From Bacteroidota bacterium (GTDB taxonomy: Bacteria > Bacteroidota > Bacteroidia > Bacteroidales > JAAUTT01), in the NCBI GenBank assembly GCA_023429135.1, contig JAEYWD010000008.1, positions 124,001-188,000 on the forward strand: DNA of 64,000 nt. Reading direction: 5' to 3'. Numbering within the stretch: the first letter of the stretch is position 1; each line of letters opens with the position of its first letter. The notes beneath the pieces were generated by a model. That model was not told the DNA's origin. It ran no database searches and worked only from the letters and a program-made list of their open reading frames with translations. The position numbers were made by a program, and so were the translations under genes. Of this stretch, positions 1-9,490 are shown piece by piece.

Positions 1-419
1 ACAAAATGTGTGTTTTTGTAATCGAACGAGTAATTGGTTTCCTTGCACGATTCGGGTCCGGTGTTCATAATGTACGGAAGCTTTTTACCGCCAGCATTGT
101 AATTGCGAAGCCAGGTCATGTCCGACACAGTTTCTTCTTCGTGATTCCCGACCACAGGATACCAAATCATATCTTTGCTGATATACTTTTGAATGGTATA
201 ATATACCGAATCGGGCGGATCGATATCCCCCGGCGAAATCATGAACGAAAGATTTTGATGTTTGGCAATTGCCTCGCAGGCTCCCCGGAAATATTCGGGA
301 TTATCGCCTGTAAAGTTCCTCATGTCTGCTGTCAGCACAAACGAAAAACTGTTTCTATTTTGGGCCTTACCTGCAAGCGAAAACAACAATATACCCATTA
401 GCAAAAAGTTCTTTTTCAT
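1..419 (-). CDS. Calcineurin-like metallophosphoesterase, partial (C-terminus outside window)
   Basis: A minus-strand reading frame runs open from an ATG at 419 to the window edge, about 139 codons. It starts with a signal peptide (basic start, hydrophobic stretch, AQ cleavage region). It then shows the metallophosphoesterase pattern: an ADMRNF block early on, an SPGDIDPP block (the family's GD motif) and VVGNHEEE (the GNHE motif). These residues bind the two metals in calcineurin-like enzymes. The substrate cannot be told. The next gene upstream is a glycosidase remnant, so a role in exported phosphoester or polysaccharide metabolism is only a guess. Confidence 0.8.
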   Translation of the reverse strand, partial: MKKNFLLMGILLFSLAGKAQNRNSFSFVLTADMRNFTGDNPEYFRGACEAIAKHQNLSFMISPGDIDPPDSVYYTIQKYISKDMIWYPVVGNHEEETVSDMTWLRNYNAGGKKLPYIMNTGPESCKETNYSFDYKNTHF

Positions 420-497
420 CTCAATTCTTTTAGTTAGTAGTAATTAATTGTTAGCAAGATAAATAATTTCAGGTCGTTTAAGCAATTTAAAAGTTAT

Positions 498-665
498 TCA
501 GTTTGAATTTATGGATTCAACCTTAATCATAGATCCGCACCAAACCCAATAACCGTCAATTTTAAATCCGCTTTCGCGGGGAATAGGTTCGTAATCGAAC
601 TTAATTTCCTGGCTAAAGCAAGGGAAAAAAATTAAAATAAGCATGGACCCAATTAAATGTTTCAT
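498..665 (-). pseudogene. 55-codon remnant of a secreted glycosidase N-terminus
   Basis: An ATG at 665 opens a 55-codon frame with a clear signal peptide (hydrophobic core, FSQ cleavage region). The block GYWVWCGSMIK follows, and the frame stops at 498. The WVWCGS(V/M)IK block is what I remember from the first strand of five-bladed propeller glycosidase-like proteins (GH43-like) of Bacteroidota, which are normally several hundred residues long. The rest of the enzyme is absent, so this looks like the 5' end left by a deletion. It could still be expressed as a short secreted peptide. The family assignment is from memory of the motif. Confidence 0.45.
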
Positions 666-853
666 TCCATTGTGGGTTAAGTTTTATAGTTGTATTATAG
701 TCAAAAAGCAATTATTGTGTGGAAGATAACTAAAAAGAATATGTGTGCAAAGGAATGAGACAAGTTTACGGTTTCATATTAATTAGAGGCAACTTCCAAA
801 TAAAGGAATGAATTTAAAGGTTTTAAATATGCTCCCCAAAATCAGTGCGCGAA

Positions 854-3598
854 TTATTCAGTTCTCCCTAAGTCAAACCTAATTCCAAGGTTGAATGTTC
901 TCATAATAGGATAATAGTTCCCTCCTGCTTCAGGATCTACAAGATGGGTGCCATCTATCTTAAACAGATTGCTGGCGCTGATATATACTCTTATATTCCC
1001 TTTAATTAATGATAATTTCTGACGAAATGTATATCCGGCTTCAATGTGCTTAAGTCTGATAAAACCTCCATCCTTCAGCCAAAAAGTACTTGGATTTACC
1101 GACCAATATTCATTATACCCATATCCAGACCTGGGATAGCTACTGGATTGATTTTCTTTAGTCCAACGACTTTCTGCGTAAAGCTTATAGTAGTTTGCTT
1201 TCAAACCGGAAAAAGGTTGATAATAATAGCTCGTACCAGCAACTCCGTTGAATAAAAAAGCCAAATCGAATTGCCGGTATTGAAAATTGCAACGTAAACC
1301 TCCGTTAAACTTTGGGATAACGCTGTTTTTTACCCTCACCTTGTCCAAACCATCAATCTTACCGTCTTTGTTCACATCTTTAAAAATTATATCACCAGGT
1401 CGGGCTCCAAAAAAATGTGGCAAAGAACTTACCTGGGTATCATCCTTAAAAATACCCCCAGCTTGATAGTATAAACCCTCAAATGCTTCCTCTCCCGTAG
1501 CAGAATGACCATTTATACGCTGATAATCAGGAATACCGTTAGAGTTTTCATCTAAATCTGTTACATTATTCCGGCTGAAACTTCCATTAAAGGATAAATC
1601 GAAAATAAATTCATTAATGTGGTCTTTAAATCCAATATACCCTTCAAATACCTTATTAATTACTTTCCCGCTATTAACAAGGATGCGAGGGTCATTAAAC
1701 ATGTTGATATTAAATAAAACATCAGAATGTTTATGCCGGTAATAATTGGCTTTCAAATCCAATTTACCCTGAATAAACGAAGCTTCCATTCCCAGCATAT
1801 AAATGCTGACATTTTCCCAGTTCAAGTTTGGATTGGGAACACCGCTTACACCATTAGAACTTTCCAAATAATAGTCAGACCCTGATTTAGTCCAGCTCAT
1901 ATTCAATTTCAGGGAATTGTTTTGGGGAAATAGTTCCTTCCAGAATGGTTCTTTGGAAATTAACCAGGCTGCGGCAAAAGAACGTGACATCAGGTCGGAA
2001 TTTTTTGGTGGCAGATGAATAGAAAAATCACGTCCAAAAATTATGTTTAACAGATACTTAGACCGATAACCATAATGAAGTAAGCCAAAATATCTTTTCT
2101 CAGATAAATTGTAATTCAAAAAGTTATTAATTCCATATTCTCTAAAACCCGACTCGTATTCTTTGTCCTCACGCTCATAGCCCAGCATCATCCTTATACT
2201 GTTATCAGTGTTTATTTCTCTATCAAAATTTATAAAGGCATTGTACAATTTTTTAACTGTTTCTTCTCTGTTGTAATTGTATTGTCCGGTCGCCTGCCCT
2301 GCTAAACGACTTATCAATTCAGGTTCTCCTGTTTGTGGGTTTATCTCTCCAGTCCAGGAATATAGTTCATATTGTCTTTCCTGATAAACAGTAGAGTCCT
2401 TTACCTCATCGTAAGCAAAGCGAAAGTTTAGGCTGAGACCTTTGATCTGGGGAATATCGGCAATGGCATACCATATTAACTCCGTATCTGCTTTCTTCCG
2501 CTTCCCTTTACCAGCAGCGGGGGTAGTAGTCACAGTAAGGTTGTTATTATATTCAAATTCATCGTTTGGTTTACCTCCAGGCCAAGAAGCAACTAATAAA
2601 GGACTTACTTTGGTGAGATCTTCAAAAATCTGGATAGATTGATAGATTGGCTGATTACCGGTTAACTGAGAATAATAGAGGTTAAGACCTGTGCGAACTA
2701 TACTAATTTTAGCTTCAGTATTGACTCTAAAATATTTTAAATGAGCATTTGATAAATTCCCCCGGAAAAGACCATCCTGATTCTTGAGTCCAGCCGAAGC
2801 ATAATATTTCATAGTGTTAGAACCGCCGCTCAAGGAAGTATTAAAGGAATTATTCAACACATAACTTTTGCACACCTTTTTAACCCAGTTAGTATTAGGG
2901 TAACGCCAAGGATCTGAACCGTCTGCAAACTTTCTAATTTCATTTTCAGTATAGATTGGAAGTTCTCCATGATATTCCCTGGCTTCATTCAACATGTTTG
3001 CGTAAGTAGGTGCATCAGCCATTTCGGGTAATACAGTGGGTACTTCAATCCCCTGGTTAAAACTGATGGAAACAGCAGGCTTACCCTTAATCCCTTTGCG
3101 AGTAGTTACCAGAATCATTCCATTTGATGCTTTGGTTCCGTAAAGAACGGTTGCGGCATCTTTTAAAACAGTAATCGATTCTATATCATTCTCATTTAAA
3201 CTACTAAGATCCCTTCCCGGAATGCCGTCGATTATAATCAAAGGTGGAATCTTATACAAGCTGCTTATTCCGTGAACCAGCATATCATATTTTTCTTGTC
3301 CTGGTTCATCGCTACGGTTAAGTACATAAAGTCCGGGAATTTGTCCGGCCAGAGCCCCTGTAAAATTCAACTTATGATAAGGTTGAATTGATTTCCGCGA
3401 CAGGCTTGATGCTGTTCCCGGATAATACTCTTCAGGTATGGATAAATATCCTAAATCAACCTTTTTTAAAGGTCTTATAATGGTTGTGTCTTCTCCAGGA
3501 GAGGCAGCAGAATAACAGTTTATGGAGATAACTAAAAAGCAAAGGGGAAAAAGGATAACGGTTCTTTGGAAGAAATGAATTAATAAAAGCAGATCCAT
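854..3598 (-). CDS. SusC/RagA-type TonB-dependent outer-membrane receptor without SusD partner
   Basis: A 914-residue protein with an N-terminal membrane signal (about residues 8-33), then a plug domain with the usual SusC landmarks: IDGIPGRDLSSLNENDIES, VLKDAATVLYGTKASNG and ILVTTRKG. The remainder is a TonB-linked beta-barrel ending in FNLGIRFDLG. The family imports oligosaccharides or other large ligands across the outer membrane. Two things are unusual. The N-terminal carboxypeptidase-like regulatory domain that precedes the plug in most SusC proteins is missing, with only about 40 residues between signal and plug. There is also no SusD lipoprotein gene beside it. Neighbours are a glycosidase remnant and a T9SS protease, which gives no ligand. 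Confidence 0.88.
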   Translation of the reverse strand: MDLLLLIHFFQRTVILFPLCFLVISINCYSAASPGEDTTIIRPLKKVDLGYLSIPEEYYPGTASSLSRKSIQPYHKLNFTGALAGQIPGLYVLNRSDEPGQEKYDMLVHGISSLYKIPPLIIIDGIPGRDLSSLNENDIESITVLKDAATVLYGTKASNGMILVTTRKGIKGKPAVSISFNQGIEVPTVLPEMADAPTYANMLNEAREYHGELPIYTENEIRKFADGSDPWRYPNTNWVKKVCKSYVLNNSFNTSLSGGSNTMKYYASAGLKNQDGLFRGNLSNAHLKYFRVNTEAKISIVRTGLNLYYSQLTGNQPIYQSIQIFEDLTKVSPLLVASWPGGKPNDEFEYNNNLTVTTTPAAGKGKRKKADTELIWYAIADIPQIKGLSLNFRFAYDEVKDSTVYQERQYELYSWTGEINPQTGEPELISRLAGQATGQYNYNREETVKKLYNAFINFDREINTDNSIRMMLGYEREDKEYESGFREYGINNFLNYNLSEKRYFGLLHYGYRSKYLLNIIFGRDFSIHLPPKNSDLMSRSFAAAWLISKEPFWKELFPQNNSLKLNMSWTKSGSDYYLESSNGVSGVPNPNLNWENVSIYMLGMEASFIQGKLDLKANYYRHKHSDVLFNINMFNDPRILVNSGKVINKVFEGYIGFKDHINEFIFDLSFNGSFSRNNVTDLDENSNGIPDYQRINGHSATGEEAFEGLYYQAGGIFKDDTQVSSLPHFFGARPGDIIFKDVNKDGKIDGLDKVRVKNSVIPKFNGGLRCNFQYRQFDLAFLFNGVAGTSYYYQPFSGLKANYYKLYAESRWTKENQSSSYPRSGYGYNEYWSVNPSTFWLKDGGFIRLKHIEAGYTFRQKLSLIKGNIRVYISASNLFKIDGTHLVDPEAGGNYYPIMRTFNLGIRFDLGRTE

Positions 3599-3618
3599 TT
3601 AATGATTGGTTACAATTT

Positions 3619-3626
3619 CAAAATTA
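3619..3626 (-). promoter_or_regulatory. Candidate -7 element (TAATTTTG) for the SusC-like gene
   Basis: On the minus strand TAATTTTG fits the Bacteroidota -7 consensus TAnnTTTG and lies about 20 nt upstream of the ATG at 3598. I did not find a convincing -33 TTTG, so this is only a half-site. Confidence 0.35.
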
Positions 3627-3782
3627 GGCAATGTAATTTTAAGAAATTTGTTTCATAATTCAATGAGCCCTCGTGATTAGGACAAAGATATTCCATTTAA
3701 CGGACTCGAATACAACTACTAAAGCATTTGAAGGCTATAACCTGTTAGCATTGAACCACAAAACACTTTGAGAAGAAAGCAT

Positions 3783-6347
3783 TTATTTACTTAAAATTAT
3801 CACCTTGGAGGTTAGTTCAGAACTTCCTGTTTTAACAGTAAGGTAATAAATTCCCGAAGGGTATCCAGTTAGGTCAAAACTAAAACGATTATTGCTGAAT
3901 GAAGTATCTAATTCCCTGCTTAGCATTTGTTTTCCTAAGCTCGAGTATACCTTTAATTCGGCCATGCCTTCAGTGAAACTCGAAATAATAACATCAAACT
4001 TGCCATTGGAAGGATTAGGAAAAACCTCGAGACTATTACTTAACAAAGAAATTGAAACATTCCCCGCAGTTCCTGCCTTGCTATCGACCTGCAGCCAATA
4101 CATTCTTCCAGAATTTACGGCAAGATTTTCAATTTTAGCACTCACACTACCATCGGGACTATTGTCGTTTGCGGCAACTAACGTGTATAGTGCCGAATTT
4201 CCCGAAAGAATATCCTCATAACTTTCGGCCTGGTAAACCGCCATGCGATTGTCGCCTCCACTGGTATTGATGGTTACTTTACCATTGGATGGTCCTATAA
4301 AAGTAAACCATATCGAACTGTTAATACTCCGGTTATTCAGATCGGGACACCAGCTATCTTTCGATATGCACGATATTAAAGGAGGCATAGGTTCTTTTTC
4401 TTCGGAGCATCCGCATAAATTGCTAAACCCCTCGTTATTGCCGGGCCAAAGCCTTGCTGCATTTGCAATATAATCGTTAGACGGCATAACAATGTGCAGT
4501 TTAATGCTGTCGGTATCGTAACAAGTACCCATAGTTCCGTTAACTTTTATGGATGCATTAAAGGAACCGTATTTTTTAGCACTTTCCTTAACAGTCAAAA
4601 TCAGTGTATCGGACATTGCTGTGTAAGTCAGATTATCCGTATTACCAATGCTGTACGAATAGTTATGGGCACCTTTCAGCAGAATGGGTTTTGTATGGAG
4701 GTTATAGCCGCAATAAACAGTGTCCTGCGGAATTTCTGAAAACGAAACATTAATGCTTTCAGTAACCATAACAAAATTTTTGACTACAAGCGTGTCTTTG
4801 CCGTAAAAGTTGGAAGTTACTAAAGTGGCAGTGTAATTTCCGTCATCGGTAAAAACAACCTGTGGATTCCGGGATGTATTGGTAGTACCATTTACGAAAA
4901 CGTGCGATGCAGGCTCAATTTCCCATAACCATGATGTTGGAAAATTACCCGATTGATCGGTCAAAGTTATAACCTCGTGAATACAGGTATTAGTGTATGA
5001 AGATGTAAATGCCGACTTAGGCCTGGCTTTAAGATAACTGCCACCTAAAACCTTAACACCCGAATTTTGCGGGTCGAGCCAGGCTTTAAGCTGGGCTGAA
5101 GCCAAAGTATTCCTGTCCCAAGAAACCGAAAATTTTCCATAGAACGATTCGGCATCATCGCCACCGTGGAGTTGACCGATAACCCGTGAGTTCGAATCAA
5201 AAAGTGGTGAGCCGGAAGAGCCGGATTCGGTATTGCCAATATCAAATTTTACGCTCCAGTGTGTATTTTCCAGGGTTGTGACTGTATTATCCCAGTTAAT
5301 CTTATAAGGATAGCTTTCGGGATTATTATCGTCGATAGAGATGCTTTTGGGAGTACCGGACGGATGGTGAATACAAATGCCTTTCTGTGGCGATGTGGTA
5401 GAGGCATCCCAACCTGCCAGGTATCCATTGTAACTAACCGGAGGTACTTCATTCAGCAGAAGCAGGGAGAAATCGGAGACGGTACTTGTAGATTTTAACG
5501 TAGCGCCCGAAAGGGTTTGAAATTCACTTGCATCGCCGGATGTACAAGTTGAATTCTCGTAATTAAAGTAGGTTACAAGGGTAGCAGCTACTGCTCCATT
5601 GTTAATGCAGTGGTTGGCAGTCATAAAATAAGGCGTTCCATCGAGAAGAACATTATTCACCAGAAAACCTGTGCAGTAATATCCGTAACGCCCTTCCTGA
5701 TATGTCATACGGCAAACAGCATGTTTTTCGTCCTGCCATTCGGCCCCTTCCGGACAATTGATGCCCACCCTTGCGGTTGTTGCGGCCAGAAATGAGCTCA
5801 TATCGCGATAAGCCTGCGAAACAGAACCAAGTATCAGCGATCCTCCAAATTGAGGTTGATATGGCTCAAAGTATTCGATGATGGCATTCTGCGCATTCAA
5901 CTCGGCTATTGCCAGTTTATTGGATGCTTTATTATTAAGATGAGTAAAAGCCCCCAGAATACGCGTTTGACTTTCGTCGTAAATAAAAAGCCGGCTTCCT
6001 TCGGGAAGATGAAAGGAAGAGAAAAATAAACCGAGAGAATATGTATCGGAAGAAGTTAACTGATATCGCCAGATGTAACCCTTCCCGGTTATTTCGGTTT
6101 TAATACCACTTTCCCTGATGTTTACAGCTAAGTCCTGAACAACACTATACCGGTTGGCGATTCCAAGTTTTATATCCTCCCTGATGAGGAAAGCAGTATC
6201 AATATATTCGAGCTGCTTTTTCGGAATAATAGAAGCCTGCTTCGTTTTAATTAAAAAACTTTCCGGAACACCAGCAACCGAAACCTGTCCATATGTTATT
6301 ATGGATATACTCAACAAAAGTGCTGATATGATAAGTTTTATTTTCAC
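3783..6347 (-). CDS. Secreted trypsin-like (lysyl endopeptidase-like) serine protease with T9SS sorting domain
   Basis: An 854-residue protein with a signal peptide (cleavage after YGQ, about residue 21). An N-terminal domain to about residue 190 is followed by a chymotrypsin-fold protease. The triad is His246 (FMTANHC), Asp292 (SDFSLLLL) and Ser378 (GSSGSP). A PKD/Ig-like domain spans about 440-530, followed by another Ig-like domain and a P-domain-like jelly roll. Residues about 775-854 form a type A T9SS sorting domain (VFPNPSNGKF, then LTGYPSGIYYLTVK). The family cleaves proteins outside the cell, often after lysine. The product should be exported by Sec, then moved across the outer membrane by T9SS and attached or released. 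It is apparently monocistronic. Confidence 0.88.
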   Translation of the reverse strand: MKIKLIISALLLSISIITYGQVSVAGVPESFLIKTKQASIIPKKQLEYIDTAFLIREDIKLGIANRYSVVQDLAVNIRESGIKTEITGKGYIWRYQLTSSDTYSLGLFFSSFHLPEGSRLFIYDESQTRILGAFTHLNNKASNKLAIAELNAQNAIIEYFEPYQPQFGGSLILGSVSQAYRDMSSFLAATTARVGINCPEGAEWQDEKHAVCRMTYQEGRYGYYCTGFLVNNVLLDGTPYFMTANHCINNGAVAATLVTYFNYENSTCTSGDASEFQTLSGATLKSTSTVSDFSLLLLNEVPPVSYNGYLAGWDASTTSPQKGICIHHPSGTPKSISIDDNNPESYPYKINWDNTVTTLENTHWSVKFDIGNTESGSSGSPLFDSNSRVIGQLHGGDDAESFYGKFSVSWDRNTLASAQLKAWLDPQNSGVKVLGGSYLKARPKSAFTSSYTNTCIHEVITLTDQSGNFPTSWLWEIEPASHVFVNGTTNTSRNPQVVFTDDGNYTATLVTSNFYGKDTLVVKNFVMVTESINVSFSEIPQDTVYCGYNLHTKPILLKGAHNYSYSIGNTDNLTYTAMSDTLILTVKESAKKYGSFNASIKVNGTMGTCYDTDSIKLHIVMPSNDYIANAARLWPGNNEGFSNLCGCSEEKEPMPPLISCISKDSWCPDLNNRSINSSIWFTFIGPSNGKVTINTSGGDNRMAVYQAESYEDILSGNSALYTLVAANDNSPDGSVSAKIENLAVNSGRMYWLQVDSKAGTAGNVSISLLSNSLEVFPNPSNGKFDVIISSFTEGMAELKVYSSLGKQMLSRELDTSFSNNRFSFDLTGYPSGIYYLTVKTGSSELTSKVIILSK

Positions 6348-6651
6348 TAAACCTTCCGCGAAGTTTCAATTATTACAGCTACATGAGAATTTTACCTAAC
6401 GATAAATTCACAATTATAGCGATTATTATAAGTTTTGTCTTACCTAAAACGAAATTAGACGCAGGAAGTTGCAGACAGATGAGCGAGATTAAGAGAAGTG
6501 AAATTTTTCTGATCAATCAGGTTTTCGGCATACATCGACTGACTGTTAGCTGTCGTCTGAGGACTGTTGACAAACTTTTTCTTAAGAGCCTAATTCAATT
6601 AGATTATTCATGTTCAATATTTTAGGTTACTGATAATGGAATATTCATTGT
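6348..6651. other. 304-bp intergenic region, no gene seen
   Basis: The region separates two minus-strand genes. It contains a loose tandem of GACTGT-type words near 6537-6575, resembling degenerate small repeats seen elsewhere in this window, and AT-rich sequence upstream of the protease gene. No convincing short coding frame or terminator hairpin was found. Confidence 0.4.
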
Positions 6652-7512
6652 TTAAAAATTATTATTTAGGAACCGGGCACTTTCAGGAAAAGATTCGGGT
6701 GCCATTTCGACAAAAAAGTTTTTGACACCACCAATTTTAGCAGCTTCAAAGAAATCCTTCCATTCCACTACACCCTGTCCAATTGGAACCTGCTCATTTT
6801 TTACGGTAGACCAATCGGCCAGATGAGCTGAAATAAACCATCCAGGGTATTTCCGGAAATAATCGGCAGCTTTGTAGCCAACCGATATCACCGCAACCTG
6901 GAACTGCATTTTTACAATTTCGGGATCGAGTTGGTTCATCATGGCATCGTAAATGAGGTCGTTGCCACGTTTTTCAAATTCCATGTGATGATTGTGAAAT
7001 CCAACCTGGATACCTGCAGCTTTGATTTTTTTTCCGATAAGGTTTAATTCGTCACACGCTTTACGGTAGTCGTCAATGGAAGCTTTTTCGGGAAGCCAGA
7101 AACTCGATGCGATGATTTGTTTAATGCCCATTTGCTTAGACCATTCAATTCGGTTGTCGAGGCTCTCGCGCAGTTCTCCCATGGTATAGTGCGAGCTTTG
7201 GCAGGTTAAACCAGCTCCTTCAATTATTTTGCGCATTTCAGTACCGGACATTTTGTTGAAAACTTCGAATCCGGTACCTGTATAACCTAACGGAGAACAC
7301 ATTTCTACTTCTTTATAGCCCATCTTGGCCATTTTTGTCAGGGTGCCCTTAAAATCCTTAAAAAGTTCATCTTTTATTGTCCAAACCTGAAAGCCAAATG
7401 ATCTTTGTGTTTTGCCCGAAGCACCAAAAACATCTGCCGGGAAAGCACCTGCAAGCGCGGCCACTCCTAAAGAGGCACCGCTTGTCTTCAAAAAATTCCT
7501 TCTTGAAATCAT
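6652..7512 (-). CDS. Exported sugar phosphate isomerase/epimerase-like TIM-barrel protein
   Basis: A 286-residue protein with a Tat signal (SRRNFLKTSG, then a hydrophobic stretch), so it is exported folded. The body is an AP-endonuclease-2 type TIM barrel of the xylose isomerase-like family. Visible blocks are GYKEVEMCSP, GFHNHHMEFE (metal-ligand strand) and FFVEMAP near the end. Family members isomerise or epimerise sugars or act on oxidised sugars. The gene lies 118 bp downstream of a Tat-exported Gfo/Idh/MocA oxidoreductase on the same strand. In Bacteroidota this pair often works together in periplasmic sugar oxidation/epimerisation. The substrate is unknown. Confidence 0.82.
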   Translation of the reverse strand: MISRRNFLKTSGASLGVAALAGAFPADVFGASGKTQRSFGFQVWTIKDELFKDFKGTLTKMAKMGYKEVEMCSPLGYTGTGFEVFNKMSGTEMRKIIEGAGLTCQSSHYTMGELRESLDNRIEWSKQMGIKQIIASSFWLPEKASIDDYRKACDELNLIGKKIKAAGIQVGFHNHHMEFEKRGNDLIYDAMMNQLDPEIVKMQFQVAVISVGYKAADYFRKYPGWFISAHLADWSTVKNEQVPIGQGVVEWKDFFEAAKIGGVKNFFVEMAPESFPESARFLNNNF

Positions 7513-7533
7513 GGTTATGAGTTTTAGTTATAT

Positions 7534-7623
7534 TAGTCCATAGTCGATAGACCATAGTCCATAGAGGGCTATTTGCCATTGGACTGGTTTTGTATTTACT
7601 ATCGACCATGGACTATGGACTGA
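7534..7623. repeat. Imperfect inverted repeat of CCATAGTC-type units
   Basis: The gap between the oxidoreductase and the isomerase holds AGTCCATAGTCGATAG at the left. Its near-complement, CTATCGACCATGGACTATGG, is at about 7599-7618. The left arm itself contains CCATAGTC twice. The arms could form a long, imperfect hairpin in the mRNA between the two genes. Similar degenerate words appear in intergenic regions of many Bacteroidota. Confidence 0.6.
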
Positions 7624-7630
7624 TTTTCAT

Positions 7631-9202
7631 TTATATTTTATCCAGTTCCCATCCCGGCCGGTACTCACGGCTGAGGTATTTATTTGCCTCAGGAACGTTT
7701 GTAATCGAAAGGGTTTGTGCATCGTATTTCAAAGTTCTTCCCGATCTTAAAGCCACAGCGTAAAGGTTTACCGCTTCGGTAATTGGCCATGCCTCGCGGA
7801 AGTTACCTTCAATCTGCTGACCCGATTTTACACCATCAATAAAACGGCGTATTCCCGGCATTTTAACCGCACCCTGCGATGGAGATACATCTTTGGCTTT
7901 TTTCACTCCGCTGGAAAGCAGGTAAGGATTGCGAACCAAAAACTCCGAAGACATAATAATGCCTTTGTCGCCCACAAACATCATCCCTTCACTTGGGAAT
8001 TCAATGTTGTTATCATAAAATTCTTTCGGGGTTTGTGGACGGATTCCTCCATCGTACCAGAACAAATCAATTGCAGGAAATTTTGCTGATGCAGGATATT
8101 TAAACCTTACGGAACTTGCATAAGGAAAAGCAAAATCATTCCTTACCTGGTAGGCTGTTTCATTGTTCTGTATTCCACACACATGCGAAACACTTGGCTC
8201 AATAAGGTAAGGTTTCTCCAGACCCAGCGCTTTAAACACCGTCCATAGACTATAGTGCCCCATGTCGGCCATGGAACCACCGCCAAAATCGTACCAGCCG
8301 CGGAAAACCATATTGGTATAATGGGGATGGTAGGGTCGCATGGCTTCAGGGCCTAACCACAAATCCCAGTCAAACCCACGTGGCAATTTTTGTTTATCAG
8401 TGGGAATACTTGCATATTGCGGCCATACCGGACGAAATGACCAATTGTGGACTTCTTTAAGGGTTCCTATGGAGCCATCGCTGATCCAGGCCATAATCTG
8501 ATCCATGTTTCCATTGGTATCCCAGGGAATTAAGTGGGTTACAACGTTATTGCTTTTAGCAAAATCAATTACTTTTTTCCCTTCTGCCAACCTGTTTGAG
8601 AGAGGCTTATGCATCGTTACGGCGATGCCTTTTTTCATGGCGGCCATGGCGAATACCCCATGCAAATGGTCTGGTGTCATTATTTTCACCGCATCTACCT
8701 TTTCTTTCGCCAACAGTTCCCTGAAATCGGTATAAGCTTTACATGAGGCATACTTTTCGTTACGCTGGTTGGAATAATAGCCATTAACCAATTGCACCCC
8801 ATTGTCGAGACCGCCGGGAATAGTATTGTTGCCTCCCGTTTCCCAGTTTGGGTTGCCGGTTAATTTGCGTATGCTATCCCGTAGCGATGTGGGATCCCAA
8901 TCGTAATAGTCTATTGCTTTTTTTTGCGGATCGCAAACTGCGGTAATCTGTACATCGGGCAATTGTATCAAATCTCCCATTTCCCGGAGACCCTGTGTCC
9001 CTAAACCAATATAGGCAACATTTACTTTATCGCTTGGGGCAACATAATTGGATCCTCCAAGTACGAACCTTGGTATTATGGTTAATCCAACAGCGGTAGT
9101 TACCGTTCCTTTAATAAATTCGCGGCGGTACATGCCCGGTTTGTTGTCCTGGTTGTCAACTGGCGCATTTAGCTTTTCAGTCTGATGAGTGTTTTTTTTC
9201 AT
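7631..9202 (-). CDS. Tat-exported Gfo/Idh/MocA family oxidoreductase
   Basis: A 523-residue protein with a Tat signal (YRREFIKGTVTTAVG). The N-terminal Rossmann fold binds NAD(P) (VAYIGLGTQGLREM, about residues 62-75; ITAVCDP). A TMHKPLSN block takes the place of the family's EKP motif. The C-terminal half is the alpha/beta substrate domain with WYDFGGGSMADMGHYSLW, typical of the long secreted members of Bacteroidota. The family oxidises or reduces sugars and inositols, usually with tightly bound cofactor when exported. The isomerase-like gene downstream is probably its partner. The substrate is not recognisable. Confidence 0.87.
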   Translation of the reverse strand: MKKNTHQTEKLNAPVDNQDNKPGMYRREFIKGTVTTAVGLTIIPRFVLGGSNYVAPSDKVNVAYIGLGTQGLREMGDLIQLPDVQITAVCDPQKKAIDYYDWDPTSLRDSIRKLTGNPNWETGGNNTIPGGLDNGVQLVNGYYSNQRNEKYASCKAYTDFRELLAKEKVDAVKIMTPDHLHGVFAMAAMKKGIAVTMHKPLSNRLAEGKKVIDFAKSNNVVTHLIPWDTNGNMDQIMAWISDGSIGTLKEVHNWSFRPVWPQYASIPTDKQKLPRGFDWDLWLGPEAMRPYHPHYTNMVFRGWYDFGGGSMADMGHYSLWTVFKALGLEKPYLIEPSVSHVCGIQNNETAYQVRNDFAFPYASSVRFKYPASAKFPAIDLFWYDGGIRPQTPKEFYDNNIEFPSEGMMFVGDKGIIMSSEFLVRNPYLLSSGVKKAKDVSPSQGAVKMPGIRRFIDGVKSGQQIEGNFREAWPITEAVNLYAVALRSGRTLKYDAQTLSITNVPEANKYLSREYRPGWELDKI

Positions 9203-9490
9203 AGGTTAAGTATGAGTTAATAGAAATGGTAAATATCGGAATAATCTAAAAATCAAGCTTAAAATGAATTAATTTATTGAAGAAGGCGTTTAGTTATTTA
9301 GTTGACAGTCCACGGCCCACAGCCATTACAGATTTGACAAAAATGCCCTCCAATGTTTTCCCGGGAAAAAGTTCAACATTCCTTAAGAAACGCCCTGTAC
9401 CTGTGACCAGAAAATCGATAACCGCCAATTGCGGGCATCGCTACCAGAAGCTTTATAGCGTCGGATTTAGCCGGATTTATTTCATCAACT

